A stretch of DNA of 31,020 nt from Candidatus Dadabacteria bacterium UBA1144. GTDB lineage: Bacteria > Desulfobacterota_D > UBA1144. This document shows positions 1 through 7,718 of this stretch, one piece after another. Every line of letters begins with the position of its first letter. The stretch's first letter is position 1. The stretch is from NCBI GenBank assembly GCA_905181755.1, contig CAJIYY010000004.1, positions 1-31,020 on the forward strand, written 5' to 3'. A program made the position numbers and the translations under genes. Under the pieces are notes generated by a model. It saw nothing but the letters and a program-made list of their open reading frames with translations. It had not been told where the DNA came from and searched no databases.

Positions 1-158
1 TTACTACAGCGGCCGGTGGAAAGTTTGGACAGTATTTTCCTCCAGATGAATTTAGAAGGCTAACTTTTGAAATTAATCGTAGACCAGTCGAGAGGTCAAC
101 TACTTATGACTATCTCAAGGTTTTTGGGAACGATGGAATGATTCTTGAGAATAGTTAA
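1..158 (+). CDS. C-terminal fragment of a probable CofH/MqnE/MqnC-type radical SAM enzyme
   Basis: An open frame enters from the left edge and stops at TAA 156-158, giving the last 51 residues of a protein. The tail contains AAGKFGQYFPPDEFRRL followed by NRRPVERSTTYDYLKVF. A run of A-A-G, then a 'P-[DE]-E-F' helix, then 'R-x-P-x-[EQ]-R-x-T-x-Y' is what I recall at the C terminus of FO synthase subunit CofH and of the menaquinone enzymes MqnE and MqnC. No catalytic motif lies within the fragment, since the CxxxCxxC cluster would be upstream of the window, so the family call rests on the tail alone. If it is CofH, it would make the deazaflavin FO for coenzyme F420, which would suit the luciferase-like oxidoreductase at 21073-22125. 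It ends 7 bases before cysE and may share its transcript. Confidence 0.4.
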   Translation, partial: TTAAGGKFGQYFPPDEFRRLTFEINRRPVERSTTYDYLKVFGNDGMILENS

Positions 159-165
159 TTAAGCC

Positions 166-807
166 ATGAGTTTTTTTAGAATCATTAAGTTAGATATCGC
201 TGCTGTTAACGACAGAGATCCTGCTGCAAGAAATCTTTTGGAAATTTTGATAAATTACCCAGGTTTCCATGCCATTTTTTGGCATAGAATTGCCAATATC
301 CTTTGGGGAATCGGTCTTAAGTTGATAGCAAGAATGATTTCCAATTTAGTTAGAACTTTAACAGGTATAGAGATTCATCCAGCCGCAACAATAGGTCAAG
401 GTTTTTTTATAGACCACGGGATGGGTGTTGTGATTGGAGAGACATCTGAAATAGGAGTAAATGTCACAATTTATCAAGGTGTTACTCTAGGTGGAGTAAG
501 TGCGAATCCTGGGAAGAGACATCCTACAATTGGAGATAATGTAATTGTAGGTGCAGGAAGTAAAATTCTGGGACCTTTAAACATTGGAGATAATACTAAG
601 ATTGGAGCTAACTCTGTTGTTATCGATGACATTCCAAACAACTCAACTGTTGTTGGCGTTCCTGGTAAAGTAGTCGGAAAATCCTTTTCATCTGCAGTTC
701 CCGATTTGTATCATAATAAACTTCCCGATCCGAGCGGGGAAGACATATTGAAAATCCATAAAGAGATAGAGGACCTAAGGGAACAGCTAGATAAACTAAA
801 GACCTAG
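166..807 (+). CDS. cysE: serine O-acetyltransferase
   Basis: This enzyme transfers acetyl from acetyl-CoA to L-serine, giving O-acetylserine for cysteine synthesis in the cytoplasm. The 213-residue protein has the short EpsC/CysE layout: a helical N-terminal third (to about residue 65), then a left-handed beta-helix of hexapeptide repeats from about 70 to 170. The catalytic Asp-His pair is visible as D83-H84 in FFIDHGMGVVIGE, with the second conserved His (H119) in GKRHPTIG. The GVTLGG and GVPGKVVG turns are typical. A lysine/glutamate-rich helix (about 190-213) ends the protein. The ATG at 166 is the only start that fits the family; there is no clear Shine-Dalgarno, so translation may be coupled to the upstream gene. 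Its 3' end overlaps the convergent argC by 12 bases. Confidence 0.93.
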   Translation: MSFFRIIKLDIAAVNDRDPAARNLLEILINYPGFHAIFWHRIANILWGIGLKLIARMISNLVRTLTGIEIHPAATIGQGFFIDHGMGVVIGETSEIGVNVTIYQGVTLGGVSANPGKRHPTIGDNVIVGAGSKILGPLNIGDNTKIGANSVVIDDIPNNSTVVGVPGKVVGKSFSSAVPDLYHNKLPDPSGEDILKIHKEIEDLREQLDKLKT

Positions 808-1809
808 TTCTTCATTCAACCCAAACAATAAGTTCATATTTTGCACTGCTTGTCCTGCGGCACCTTTTGTAAGATTGTCGATAACAGAAGATATAAGTAA
901 TGTTCTCTTGTCAGGTAAAACCTTAATGCCTAAGATGCAGAAGTTCGTATTCTGTACATCACTAATTTTTGGAAGTCCATCTCTAACAATCTTAACAAAG
1001 CAAGAATCTGCATAATATTTCTTAAATATATCAAGAGTCTTCTCATAATCAAATGAAGTATTTTTTCTAATATATACATTAGACATAATCCCTCTTTTTA
1101 TAGGGATTAGGTGGGGAACCATCATTATATTAATTTTCTTTCTATGCTCTATATATATCAATTGCTCTATCTCTGCAGCATGTCTATGATTTCCAACGTT
1201 ATATGTAGATAAGTTTTCTGAAGCCTCGGTAAAACTATGTTCTGATTGCCCGCTTCTTCCAGCACCAGAGATGCCTGATTTTGCGTCTACTATTATGCTA
1301 TCAGAGTTTCTCATAGTCGACCCTAAGGGCTGTAATGCAAGAAGAATAGAGGTGGCATAGCAGCCGGGATTAGAAATGTTCTTACCCTGCTTGATTTTAT
1401 CTTTATTAATTTCAGGCAGAATATATTGAAAATCTTTTATCGTACCCGTCTTTCTTTTGGACTTGTACCACTTTTGATGAGTTTTATCAGTAAGTCTAAA
1501 ATCACCACTAAGGTCAATTATTTTTGCTTCAAGCTTTTTAAGTTTGCTGTAAATCGATATTAGTCCGCCACTTGGGAGGCATGAAAAAATTAGGTCTAGG
1601 TTTTTTAGTTTTAATATGTCTAAATTTCTTTTAATTCTGATTCTCTTATTTGATTTTAATCCAGGTATTTCGTCACTGAGATAAGGGCCATAGTTTGAGT
1701 TGGCACCAACGAATTTAATGTCAGCCATCGGATGATTATCTAGTATCTTAAGGAGTTCAATTCCAGTGTATCCAGTCACTCCAACGACACCTATTCTTAA
1801 TTTGTCCAT
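796..1809 (-). CDS. argC: N-acetyl-gamma-glutamyl-phosphate reductase
   Basis: ArgC performs the NADPH-dependent third step of arginine biosynthesis, reducing N-acetylglutamyl phosphate to the semialdehyde. The start at 1809 gives 337 residues, opening MDKLRIGVVGVTGYTG, a Rossmann GxxGxxG fold. The frame can be extended to a TTG at 1830, but that adds seven residues with no family counterpart, so ATG 1809 is preferred. The active-site cysteine lies in NPGCYAT (about residue 150). The substrate-binding loop GISGAGRSGQ and the general-base histidine region GNHRHAAEIEQ follow. It stands alone among non-arginine genes, convergent with cysE (12-base 3' overlap) and divergent from gap. Assignment is secure. 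A paralogous role with LysW-type carrier substrates cannot be excluded from sequence, but no lysW or argB neighbour supports it. Confidence 0.94.
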   Translation of the reverse strand: MDKLRIGVVGVTGYTGIELLKILDNHPMADIKFVGANSNYGPYLSDEIPGLKSNKRIRIKRNLDILKLKNLDLIFSCLPSGGLISIYSKLKKLEAKIIDLSGDFRLTDKTHQKWYKSKRKTGTIKDFQYILPEINKDKIKQGKNISNPGCYATSILLALQPLGSTMRNSDSIIVDAKSGISGAGRSGQSEHSFTEASENLSTYNVGNHRHAAEIEQLIYIEHRKKINIMMVPHLIPIKRGIMSNVYIRKNTSFDYEKTLDIFKKYYADSCFVKIVRDGLPKISDVQNTNFCILGIKVLPDKRTLLISSVIDNLTKGAAGQAVQNMNLLFGLNEELGL

Positions 1810-1849
1810 AATTGTGACATTATCATGCAATTTTTATAAATTCAATTGT

Positions 1850-1877
1850 TTGAAATCTATTATGAAAAGTGTAAAAT
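1850..1877 (+). promoter_or_regulatory. candidate sigma-70 promoter for gap-pgk-fba
   Basis: TTGAAA (1850-1855) and TAAAAT (1872-1877) are separated by 16 bases, each one mismatch from consensus. They lie in the 100-base divergent gap between argC and gap. A transcript would start near 1884 and include the purine-rich ribosome site (GAAGGAAAAGG, 1891-1901) before ATG 1910. This is pattern matching in AT-rich DNA, so it is moderate evidence only. Confidence 0.4.
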
Positions 1878-1909
1878 TAAAAAACTCTCTGAAGGAAAAG
1901 GTTAAAATT

Positions 1910-2920
1910 ATGTCAATTAAAATAGGTATTAACGGATTTGGTAGGATAGGAAGGAATCTTTTAAGGATTTCCTTGCTATCTGACAAGATTGATGTTGTTG
2001 CAATAAACGACATAGCAGACTTAAAGACCTGTGCCCACTTGTTAAAATATGATTCAGTTTTTGGTATTTTGGAAAACGAAGTGTCTCATGATTCTGATGG
2101 AATCACAATTGATGGCAAGAGAATTAAAATTTTCTCTGAAAGAGCTCCTTCTGATATTGGATGGTCAGAAGAGGGTTGCCAGATTGTAGTCGAATCCACT
2201 GGAATATTTACATCTAGGGAACAGGCGTCTCAGCATTTGGGTGGGAATGTTAAGAAAGTTATTATATCTGCACCTGGAAAGGGAGATATCGACTTCACTA
2301 CCGTAATGGGGGCAAATGATGATTTGTATAATCATAAAGAGCATGATGTGATCTCAAATGCTTCATGTACAACTAACTGCTTAGCAATGATTGTTAAAGT
2401 TCTAAGAGATAATTTTGGATTAGAGAGTGGCCACATGACTACAATTCACTCTTATACAAATGATCAAAGAATTATAGATTCCCCTCATTCTGATCTTAGA
2501 AGAACTAGAGCGGCAGGATTGTCAATGATTCCTACAAGTACTGGAGCAACCAAGGCGATAGAACAAATCTTTCCAGACCTAAAGGGGAAGTTGTCCGCTA
2601 TTTCTGTAAGAGTGCCAACTCCGAATGTTTCCATGGTTGACTTTGTTGCCCAAATAAAAGACTCAGCATCTATTGAAGCAATTAATTTAGCTTTCGAAGA
2701 TGCTTCTAAGACATCTCTTGTCGACTATCTCGATATAGCACCAGAAGCCGCAGTTTCTATTGACATGTTAAAGAATAAGCATTCTGCAGTTTTTGATCCA
2801 TTTGGAACAAGTGTTATAGGTGACAACTTTATAAAAGTTATTGCTTGGTACGATAATGAATATGGCTATTCATCAAGAGTCCTTGATTTGGCAATTAAGA
2901 TTGGGAGCTCACTTGAATAA
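1910..2920 (+). CDS. gap: type I glyceraldehyde-3-phosphate dehydrogenase
   Basis: This enzyme reversibly converts glyceraldehyde 3-phosphate, phosphate and NAD to 1,3-bisphosphoglycerate. The family start MSIKIGINGFGRIGR is at ATG 1910, after an AAGG-type ribosome site; the open frame runs further upstream but that part has no family counterpart. It is 336 residues, the normal length. The catalytic Cys is C153 in SNASCTTNC, with partner His H180 in HSYTNDQ. The Asp in AINDIAD (after the second beta strand) suggests NAD rather than NADP. The closing motif WYDNEYGYSSRV is typical. It is the first gene of gap-pgk-fba; pgk begins inside its last codons. The set is reversible, and with fbp next door a gluconeogenic role is likely. 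Confidence 0.96.
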   Translation: MSIKIGINGFGRIGRNLLRISLLSDKIDVVAINDIADLKTCAHLLKYDSVFGILENEVSHDSDGITIDGKRIKIFSERAPSDIGWSEEGCQIVVESTGIFTSREQASQHLGGNVKKVIISAPGKGDIDFTTVMGANDDLYNHKEHDVISNASCTTNCLAMIVKVLRDNFGLESGHMTTIHSYTNDQRIIDSPHSDLRRTRAAGLSMIPTSTGATKAIEQIFPDLKGKLSAISVRVPTPNVSMVDFVAQIKDSASIEAINLAFEDASKTSLVDYLDIAPEAAVSIDMLKNKHSAVFDPFGTSVIGDNFIKVIAWYDNEYGYSSRVLDLAIKIGSSLE

Positions 2921-4109
2921 AAAGAAGGTTATTTCGGATTTTCCGAAGTCTTTTTATAAAGGCAAGAAAGTATTTGTAAGAGTTGATTTTAATGTGCCAA
3001 TCGATATTGAAACTGAATCTATTAGGGAAGATTATAGGATTCGAAGAGCTTTGCCCACTATTGATTTTCTAATTGATGCTGGAGCTAAAGTCATTTTGGG
3101 GTCCCATCTTGGTAGGCCAAACGGAAAAGTTGTAAAAGAATTATCATTAGAAATTGTATCTAGAAGATTGTCAGACCTGATTGATAAAGAGGTTATGTTT
3201 GTTAAAGATTTTATTGGAAACAATTTGGCGAGCAAGTTGGACGATCTACCTAATGGTTCGGTTGTAATGCTTGAGAATCTTCGATTCCATAAGGAAGAAA
3301 CTCTAAATGATGAATCTTTCTCTTCCTCGTTGTCAGACTTAGCTGAAATATATGTGAATGAAGCTTTTGGAACATCGCATAGAGCACATTCTTCTACTTA
3401 TGGAATGGCTAAAAGTTTTGTTGATAAAATAAGTGGTTTTCTAGTTGATAAGGAGCTTAGTTTTGTTTCTAAAATGATGGAGAAGCCTGAGCACCCTTTC
3501 TTGGTAATAATTGGTGGCTCCAAAATAAAAGACAAAATATCAGCACTCGGTAATCTTTTAGAGAGTGCTGACAAAATTATAGTTGGAGGAGGAGCTGCTT
3601 ATACTTTCTTGAAAGCAAATGGTATTAATATTGGCAATTCAATTTATGAAGAAGAAATGCTAGATTGGGTTAGAGATGTTTATTCAAGATATAAAGAAAA
3701 AATAATTCTTCCAATCGACCATGTAATCTCAAGATCTTTTGATCGGAAAAGTCAGTGCTTAATATCAGATATAGAAATCCCAGATGATTATATGGCTCTA
3801 GATATTGGACCCAAGACAATTGAGTTGTTTAACTCAATTGTGAAAGGACCAGGGTATATATTCTGGAATGGTCCAATGGGAGTTTTTGAATTTGAACAGT
3901 ATTCCTCGGGGACAATTCACGTGGCTAGAGCTGTTGCCCTAGCAACATGGAGAGGGGCTACTTCGGTTGTAGGAGGTGGCGAGACTATAGCGGCGATAAG
4001 AAAAGCAGAAGTTCTAGAATCTGAGATTTCTCATATGTCCACTGGTGGTGGTGCTTTGTTGGAATATTTAGGGGGAAGTAATCTGCCAGGTATAGAAATT
4101 TTGGATTAA
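2913..4109 (+). CDS. pgk: phosphoglycerate kinase (TTG start)
   Basis: Pgk interconverts 1,3-bisphosphoglycerate + ADP and 3-phosphoglycerate + ATP. Landmarks in order: RVDFNVP near the start, SHLGRP, ENLRFHKEE, the substrate-binding NEAFGTSHRAHSS, the hinge and nucleotide segment GGSKIKDKI, WNGPMGVFE, and the C-terminal GGGETIAA and STGGGALLEYLGG. The frame is open from 2841, but that upstream part encodes gap in another frame. The best start is TTG 2913, preceded by GGGAG (2903-2907) at 5 bases' spacing. It gives 398 residues, the usual family length, and overlaps gap by 8 bases, which suggests translational coupling. The usual NDAFGTAHRAHAS is slightly altered (NEAFGTSHRAHSS), all conservative changes. 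Confidence 0.95.
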   Translation: MNKKKVISDFPKSFYKGKKVFVRVDFNVPIDIETESIREDYRIRRALPTIDFLIDAGAKVILGSHLGRPNGKVVKELSLEIVSRRLSDLIDKEVMFVKDFIGNNLASKLDDLPNGSVVMLENLRFHKEETLNDESFSSSLSDLAEIYVNEAFGTSHRAHSSTYGMAKSFVDKISGFLVDKELSFVSKMMEKPEHPFLVIIGGSKIKDKISALGNLLESADKIIVGGGAAYTFLKANGINIGNSIYEEEMLDWVRDVYSRYKEKIILPIDHVISRSFDRKSQCLISDIEIPDDYMALDIGPKTIELFNSIVKGPGYIFWNGPMGVFEFEQYSSGTIHVARAVALATWRGATSVVGGGETIAAIRKAEVLESEISHMSTGGGALLEYLGGSNLPGIEILD

Positions 4110-4131
4110 TAACTTATAATTAAAAAATAGA

Positions 4132-5205
4132 ATGAAAAAGAGTTCAAAGAATGATTTAAATTGGATTGAAAGCCTTCTTGGTGATGAAGCTAGCTATCTT
4201 TTAAATCATGAATGTAAGACAATAGATTCCAAAAACCTCATTAAGCCGGGCCCCGATTTTGTTGATAGGGTCCTGAGTGGTTCCGATAGGTCCAATGCTG
4301 TAATGAGAAATTTACAAACTTTATTTACCCATGGCAGATTAGGTGGAACTGGTTATTTGTCGATACTCCCCGTTGATCAAGGAGTTGAACATTCTGCAGG
4401 TGCATCATTTGCTCCTAACCCGATATACTTTGATCCTGAAAACATTATTAGACTTGCAATTGAGGGTGGATGTGGGGCTGTAACGTCGACTCTGGGGGTC
4501 TTAGGTTCTGTTTCTCGAAAGTATGCACATAAAATTCCTTTTATTTTAAAATTAAACCATAATCAGTTCTTAACTTACCCTAACCAGTATGACCAGATTC
4601 GTTTTGCTTCTGTTGATCAGGCATTTAATATGGGGGCGGTTGGTGTAGGTGCCACTATTTATTTTGGTTCAGAGGAAAGCAGTCGGCAGATACAAGAAGT
4701 TGCCGAACTATTTGAATATGCGCACTCTTTAGGACTTGTTACGATACTTTGGGCTTATTTAAGAAATTCATCATTTAAAACAGACAAGAAGGACTATCAC
4801 TTGAGTGCTGATCTAGCTGGCCAAGCTAACCATCTATCGGCAACAATTCAAGCAGATATAGTTAAACAAAAACTTGCCGAAAATAATGGAGGCTTTGATG
4901 AGTTGAATTTTGGAAAAACTCACAAGAAGGTGTATACCGAACTTACATCGAGCCATCCTATCGATTTAAACAGATACCAGGTTCTGAATTGTTTGTCAGG
5001 AAGAGCGGGCTTGATTAATTCTGGTGGCGCTTCTGGAGATAATGATATTGCCCAAGTCGTTAAAACCGCAATTATTAATAAACGTGCAGGTGGAATGGGC
5101 TTGATAACAGGAAGAAAGGCTTTTCAGAAGCCTATGGATGAAGGGATACGGATTCTAAATGCAGTCCAAGATGTATACCTAAATAAGAAAATAACTATTG
5201 CTTAG
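4132..5205 (+). CDS. fbaB: class I fructose-bisphosphate aldolase, FbaB/DhnA type
   Basis: This is a Schiff-base aldolase joining or cleaving fructose 1,6-bisphosphate and the triose phosphates. The 357-residue protein resembles E. coli FbaB and the archaeal-type DhnA enzymes, not the zinc class II family. Characteristic pieces are LPVDQGVEHS, GGCGAVTSTLGVLG, PFILKLNHN, and the ADIVKQKL segment near residue 245 that holds the expected Schiff-base lysine. The phosphate-binding end is INSGGASGDND with GGMGLITGRKAFQKP. It follows pgk by 22 bases, with no obvious ribosome site, as third gene of the gap operon. It converges on fbp with a 4-base overlap of stop codons (TTAG). Aldolase and FBPase together suggest hexose synthesis from trioses. 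Confidence 0.92.
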   Translation: MKKSSKNDLNWIESLLGDEASYLLNHECKTIDSKNLIKPGPDFVDRVLSGSDRSNAVMRNLQTLFTHGRLGGTGYLSILPVDQGVEHSAGASFAPNPIYFDPENIIRLAIEGGCGAVTSTLGVLGSVSRKYAHKIPFILKLNHNQFLTYPNQYDQIRFASVDQAFNMGAVGVGATIYFGSEESSRQIQEVAELFEYAHSLGLVTILWAYLRNSSFKTDKKDYHLSADLAGQANHLSATIQADIVKQKLAENNGGFDELNFGKTHKKVYTELTSSHPIDLNRYQVLNCLSGRAGLINSGGASGDNDIAQVVKTAIINKRAGGMGLITGRKAFQKPMDEGIRILNAVQDVYLNKKITIA

Positions 5206-6227
5206 TTAAGCAGCTTGCTTCTTAGATACTTAGTCACTAGTTCAACCATTTCTTTAGAACCTATGAATATTGGCGAAATCTGATGGATGGATTTCGGTTT
5301 AATGCTGAGTATGTTCTTCTTCCCATTCGTTGCTAAACCGCCCGCCTGTTCAATAATGAAGGCCATCGGATTGCATTCGTACATTAGCCTAAGTTTACCT
5401 TTTGGTGCATTCTTTGATTGAGAGTATATGAAGAGACCTCCTTTAAGTAAGCTTCTATGTAGGTCGGCTACCATAGAACCAACATATCGAAGTGAATAAG
5501 GTCTCCCAGTTTTTTGATCATTCTGCTCGCACCATCTAATATATTCTTGCAGAGGAAGCGGAAATTCAAAAAAATTACCTTGATTGACAGAATACATTCT
5601 AGCTTTGTTTGGTATCTTAATATTAGTCTGAGAAACATAAAATTCATTAACAAATGGATCTAGTGTAAATGCGTCTACTCCTTTACCTACGGTTAAAACA
5701 TATATTGTTGAGGAACCATATATGATATATCCTGCAGCTACTTGTTTTTTCCCCTCTTGTAAAAAATCTTTAGTAGAAAGTTTCTTTACACCCCTAGGTC
5801 TTTTAAGAATCGAAAAAATTGTGCCAACAGGCACATTTACGTCAATATTTGAAGAACCATCGAGGGGATCAATCAAGACAAGATACTTTGCATTTTTGGA
5901 ATTCTCGTTGTTAAATAGTAAGATTTTATCATTTTCCTCAGATACAACTCCAGCACAATTTCCACCATTCTCTAAAGATTTAATAAATAAATTATTAGCT
6001 ATTAGATCTAGCTTCTTTACTTTTTCTCCGTGGGAATTCTTTGAACCAGTATAGTCACCTAGGGAGCCTGCAAGTGCACCTGTGTTTAATTCCTTACTTA
6101 CTTGTCTTCCAGCAAGCTTTAAATCTTTAAGTAATGCAATTAATTCTCTGTTTTTATCACCGGCGAGCTTATCTTTAAGGAGGTATTGGTAAGCTGTTAA
6201 CTTCTCTTTCACTTTAAAAGGATACAC
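5202..6227 (-). CDS. fbp: class I fructose-1,6-bisphosphatase (GTG start)
   Basis: The enzyme hydrolyses fructose 1,6-bisphosphate to fructose 6-phosphate, the committed gluconeogenic step. The 341-residue protein shows the metal-binding VVSEEND (residues 94-100), the signature IDPLDGSSNIDVNVPVGT (from about residue 119), and the sugar-phosphate-binding region RYVGSMVADLHRSLLKGG followed by KLRLMYECNPMAFIIEQAGG. These define the FBPase class I (Fbp) family rather than GlpX. The start is GTG 6227, directly abutting the TAA of the cvpA-like gene; no ribosome site is obvious, so translation is probably coupled. A second in-frame GTG at 6212 is possible. It converges on fba with a 4-base overlap, so the two gluconeogenic enzymes sit tail to tail on opposite transcripts. 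Confidence 0.95.
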   Translation of the reverse strand: MYPFKVKEKLTAYQYLLKDKLAGDKNRELIALLKDLKLAGRQVSKELNTGALAGSLGDYTGSKNSHGEKVKKLDLIANNLFIKSLENGGNCAGVVSEENDKILLFNNENSKNAKYLVLIDPLDGSSNIDVNVPVGTIFSILKRPRGVKKLSTKDFLQEGKKQVAAGYIIYGSSTIYVLTVGKGVDAFTLDPFVNEFYVSQTNIKIPNKARMYSVNQGNFFEFPLPLQEYIRWCEQNDQKTGRPYSLRYVGSMVADLHRSLLKGGLFIYSQSKNAPKGKLRLMYECNPMAFIIEQAGGLATNGKKNILSIKPKSIHQISPIFIGSKEMVELVTKYLRSKLLN

Positions 6228-6671
6228 TTATATCTGGAAAAGAAAAAATAAATATCCTGTAATTTTATCGTAGAAGAAACTCTCATTATCGAAGATTTTT
6301 TTTGTTACTATTAAAAACAAACACCCAGAGGCTATTCCAAGCAATAGACCGGTAATTAGGCCAAGAACTCTGTTAACTAAGGAAAGGTTTGCGTATGATA
6401 AAACTGTTTCAATTAAAAAAAAGAAAGATTTAAATATCAAGTATAAGCCTACGTACAAAATCAGACTTGATAAAATATGTGAACCTGTGCCGCTATAAAA
6501 ACCATAGTTGTAAACTAATTGTTCATTGAATTGGGTGGCACCAATAAATGAAACAAAGAAGGGAACAAGTAAGCAGAAAAGCTTAGAGAAAGATTTTACA
6601 ATTCCAAAGAAGAACCCACAGAAACTAAAAGATAGAAGTATTAATGTGAAGATGTAGTCATATATAGTCAT
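6228..6671 (-). CDS. CvpA-family membrane protein
   Basis: A 147-residue, strongly hydrophobic protein with about four membrane segments: roughly residues 5-25, 28-47, 64-88 and 100-125. The loop before the last helix, SLVNRVLGLITGLLLG, matches the 'D/N-R-x-L-G-x-x-x-G-x-x-x-G' signature of CvpA (colicin V production) proteins. Family members are inner-membrane proteins of uncertain biochemical role, linked in E. coli to colicin V production and purF expression. It is the first gene of a two-gene unit with fbp, whose GTG start abuts its stop codon. It is divergent from the polyprenyl synthase, with 64 bases between them. I would call it CvpA-like with fair confidence and claim no more about function. 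Confidence 0.72.
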   Translation of the reverse strand: MTIYDYIFTLILLSFSFCGFFFGIVKSFSKLFCLLVPFFVSFIGATQFNEQLVYNYGFYSGTGSHILSSLILYVGLYLIFKSFFFLIETVLSYANLSLVNRVLGLITGLLLGIASGCLFLIVTKKIFDNESFFYDKITGYLFFLFQI

Positions 6672-6735
6672 AGATTCTATTTTATATTAATTTTTAGGAT
6701 TTTGACTTATTTCTTATTTCTGATAACTTACAAAA

Positions 6736-7716
6736 ATGGATTCCTCGTCAATCAAAGAGCCTATTCTGAGTCATCTTGATAGTGTTGAATTGTTACTTAA
6801 CGAAGAGATACCGGAAGATATAAGAATGTCTTTTGATATAATAAAGCACTTGATACTTAGACCTGGTAAGAGATTAAGACCCTCAATTGTTTTATTGTCA
6901 GCACTTTCGCTTAAGAAAAAGATGAATAAGAAGATATTATCAGCCGCAGCTTCTGTAGAATTGCTTCACAATGCTTCACTAATTCATGATGACATAGTTG
7001 ACCAAGCAAAAATTCGTAGAGGTTTAAAATCTGTAAATAAGATTTGGGGCGATCATGCAAGTGTTTTGGTTGGAGATTTTTTACTTGCTAGGTCTTTATT
7101 TTTAATTAATAAGTGTCAAAACAATAAAGTTATGGCATCTGTAACTAATGCTGCCTCTGAGTTAGCAAATGGACAGATATTAGATATTATGATTTCAAAA
7201 AGACTAATAAGCTTTAATAAAGATATTTATTTTAAAATGATAAAGTTGAAGACAGCCTCATTGGTTTCATCCTCAGCGGAAGTTGGCGCGCTACTCTCGA
7301 CCCAAGACCCCAATAAATTGAAAGGATTAAGGCAATATGGAACTAATCTTGGTATTTCATATCAGCTGGTTGATGATGCATTGGACCTTCTGGGCGATGC
7401 AAAACAGATGGGAAAAAATACTATGGAAGATATTAAAGAGGGGAAGGTTACCCTTCCTATTTTGATTGCACTTGATGCTACTTCGACAAGAAAGAGGTCC
7501 AAGATAACTAAGATTTTGATAGAAAAAGATTTTGATAGAAAGAACTTGGATATTCTGTATAATTTTGTATTGGAAAATAATGCAGTAGAAGAAACTTTAA
7601 AGTTAGCAAATAAGTATAGTTCTAAAGCAATATTGGCAATTGAATCTTTAAGCAAAAGTAAATATAAGGATTCATTGATAGCTTTAGCTAGGGAAAACAT
7701 AGTCAGGGTATCTTAG
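6736..7716 (+). CDS. ispB: long-chain polyprenyl diphosphate synthase (octaprenyl type)
   Basis: This trans-prenyltransferase extends allylic diphosphates with isopentenyl diphosphate, likely for quinone side chains. Both aspartate-rich motifs are intact: D85-D86-I-V-D89 in LIHDDIVDQAKIRRG and D213-D214-A-L-D217 in QLVDDALDLLGD. GKRLRPS near residue 45 binds diphosphate. The residues 4 and 5 before the first motif are small (Ser, Ala), which in this family leaves the product tunnel open and favours long chains; exact length cannot be read. The 326-residue length is normal. A TTGACT hexamer at 6702-6707 could be a -35 element but no good -10 follows. The mutase gene starts 2 bases after its stop, so the two form an operon. 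Confidence 0.88.
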   Translation: MDSSSIKEPILSHLDSVELLLNEEIPEDIRMSFDIIKHLILRPGKRLRPSIVLLSALSLKKKMNKKILSAAASVELLHNASLIHDDIVDQAKIRRGLKSVNKIWGDHASVLVGDFLLARSLFLINKCQNNKVMASVTNAASELANGQILDIMISKRLISFNKDIYFKMIKLKTASLVSSSAEVGALLSTQDPNKLKGLRQYGTNLGISYQLVDDALDLLGDAKQMGKNTMEDIKEGKVTLPILIALDATSTRKRSKITKILIEKDFDRKNLDILYNFVLENNAVEETLKLANKYSSKAILAIESLSKSKYKDSLIALARENIVRVS

Positions 7717-7718
7717 TT

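Noticed and set aside
1766..1909. Long in-frame N-terminal extension of gap (48 residues, reaching into argC).
   Set aside because: The extension is rich in unrelated residues and crosses the likely promoter. The conserved GAPDH start and a ribosome site are at 1910.
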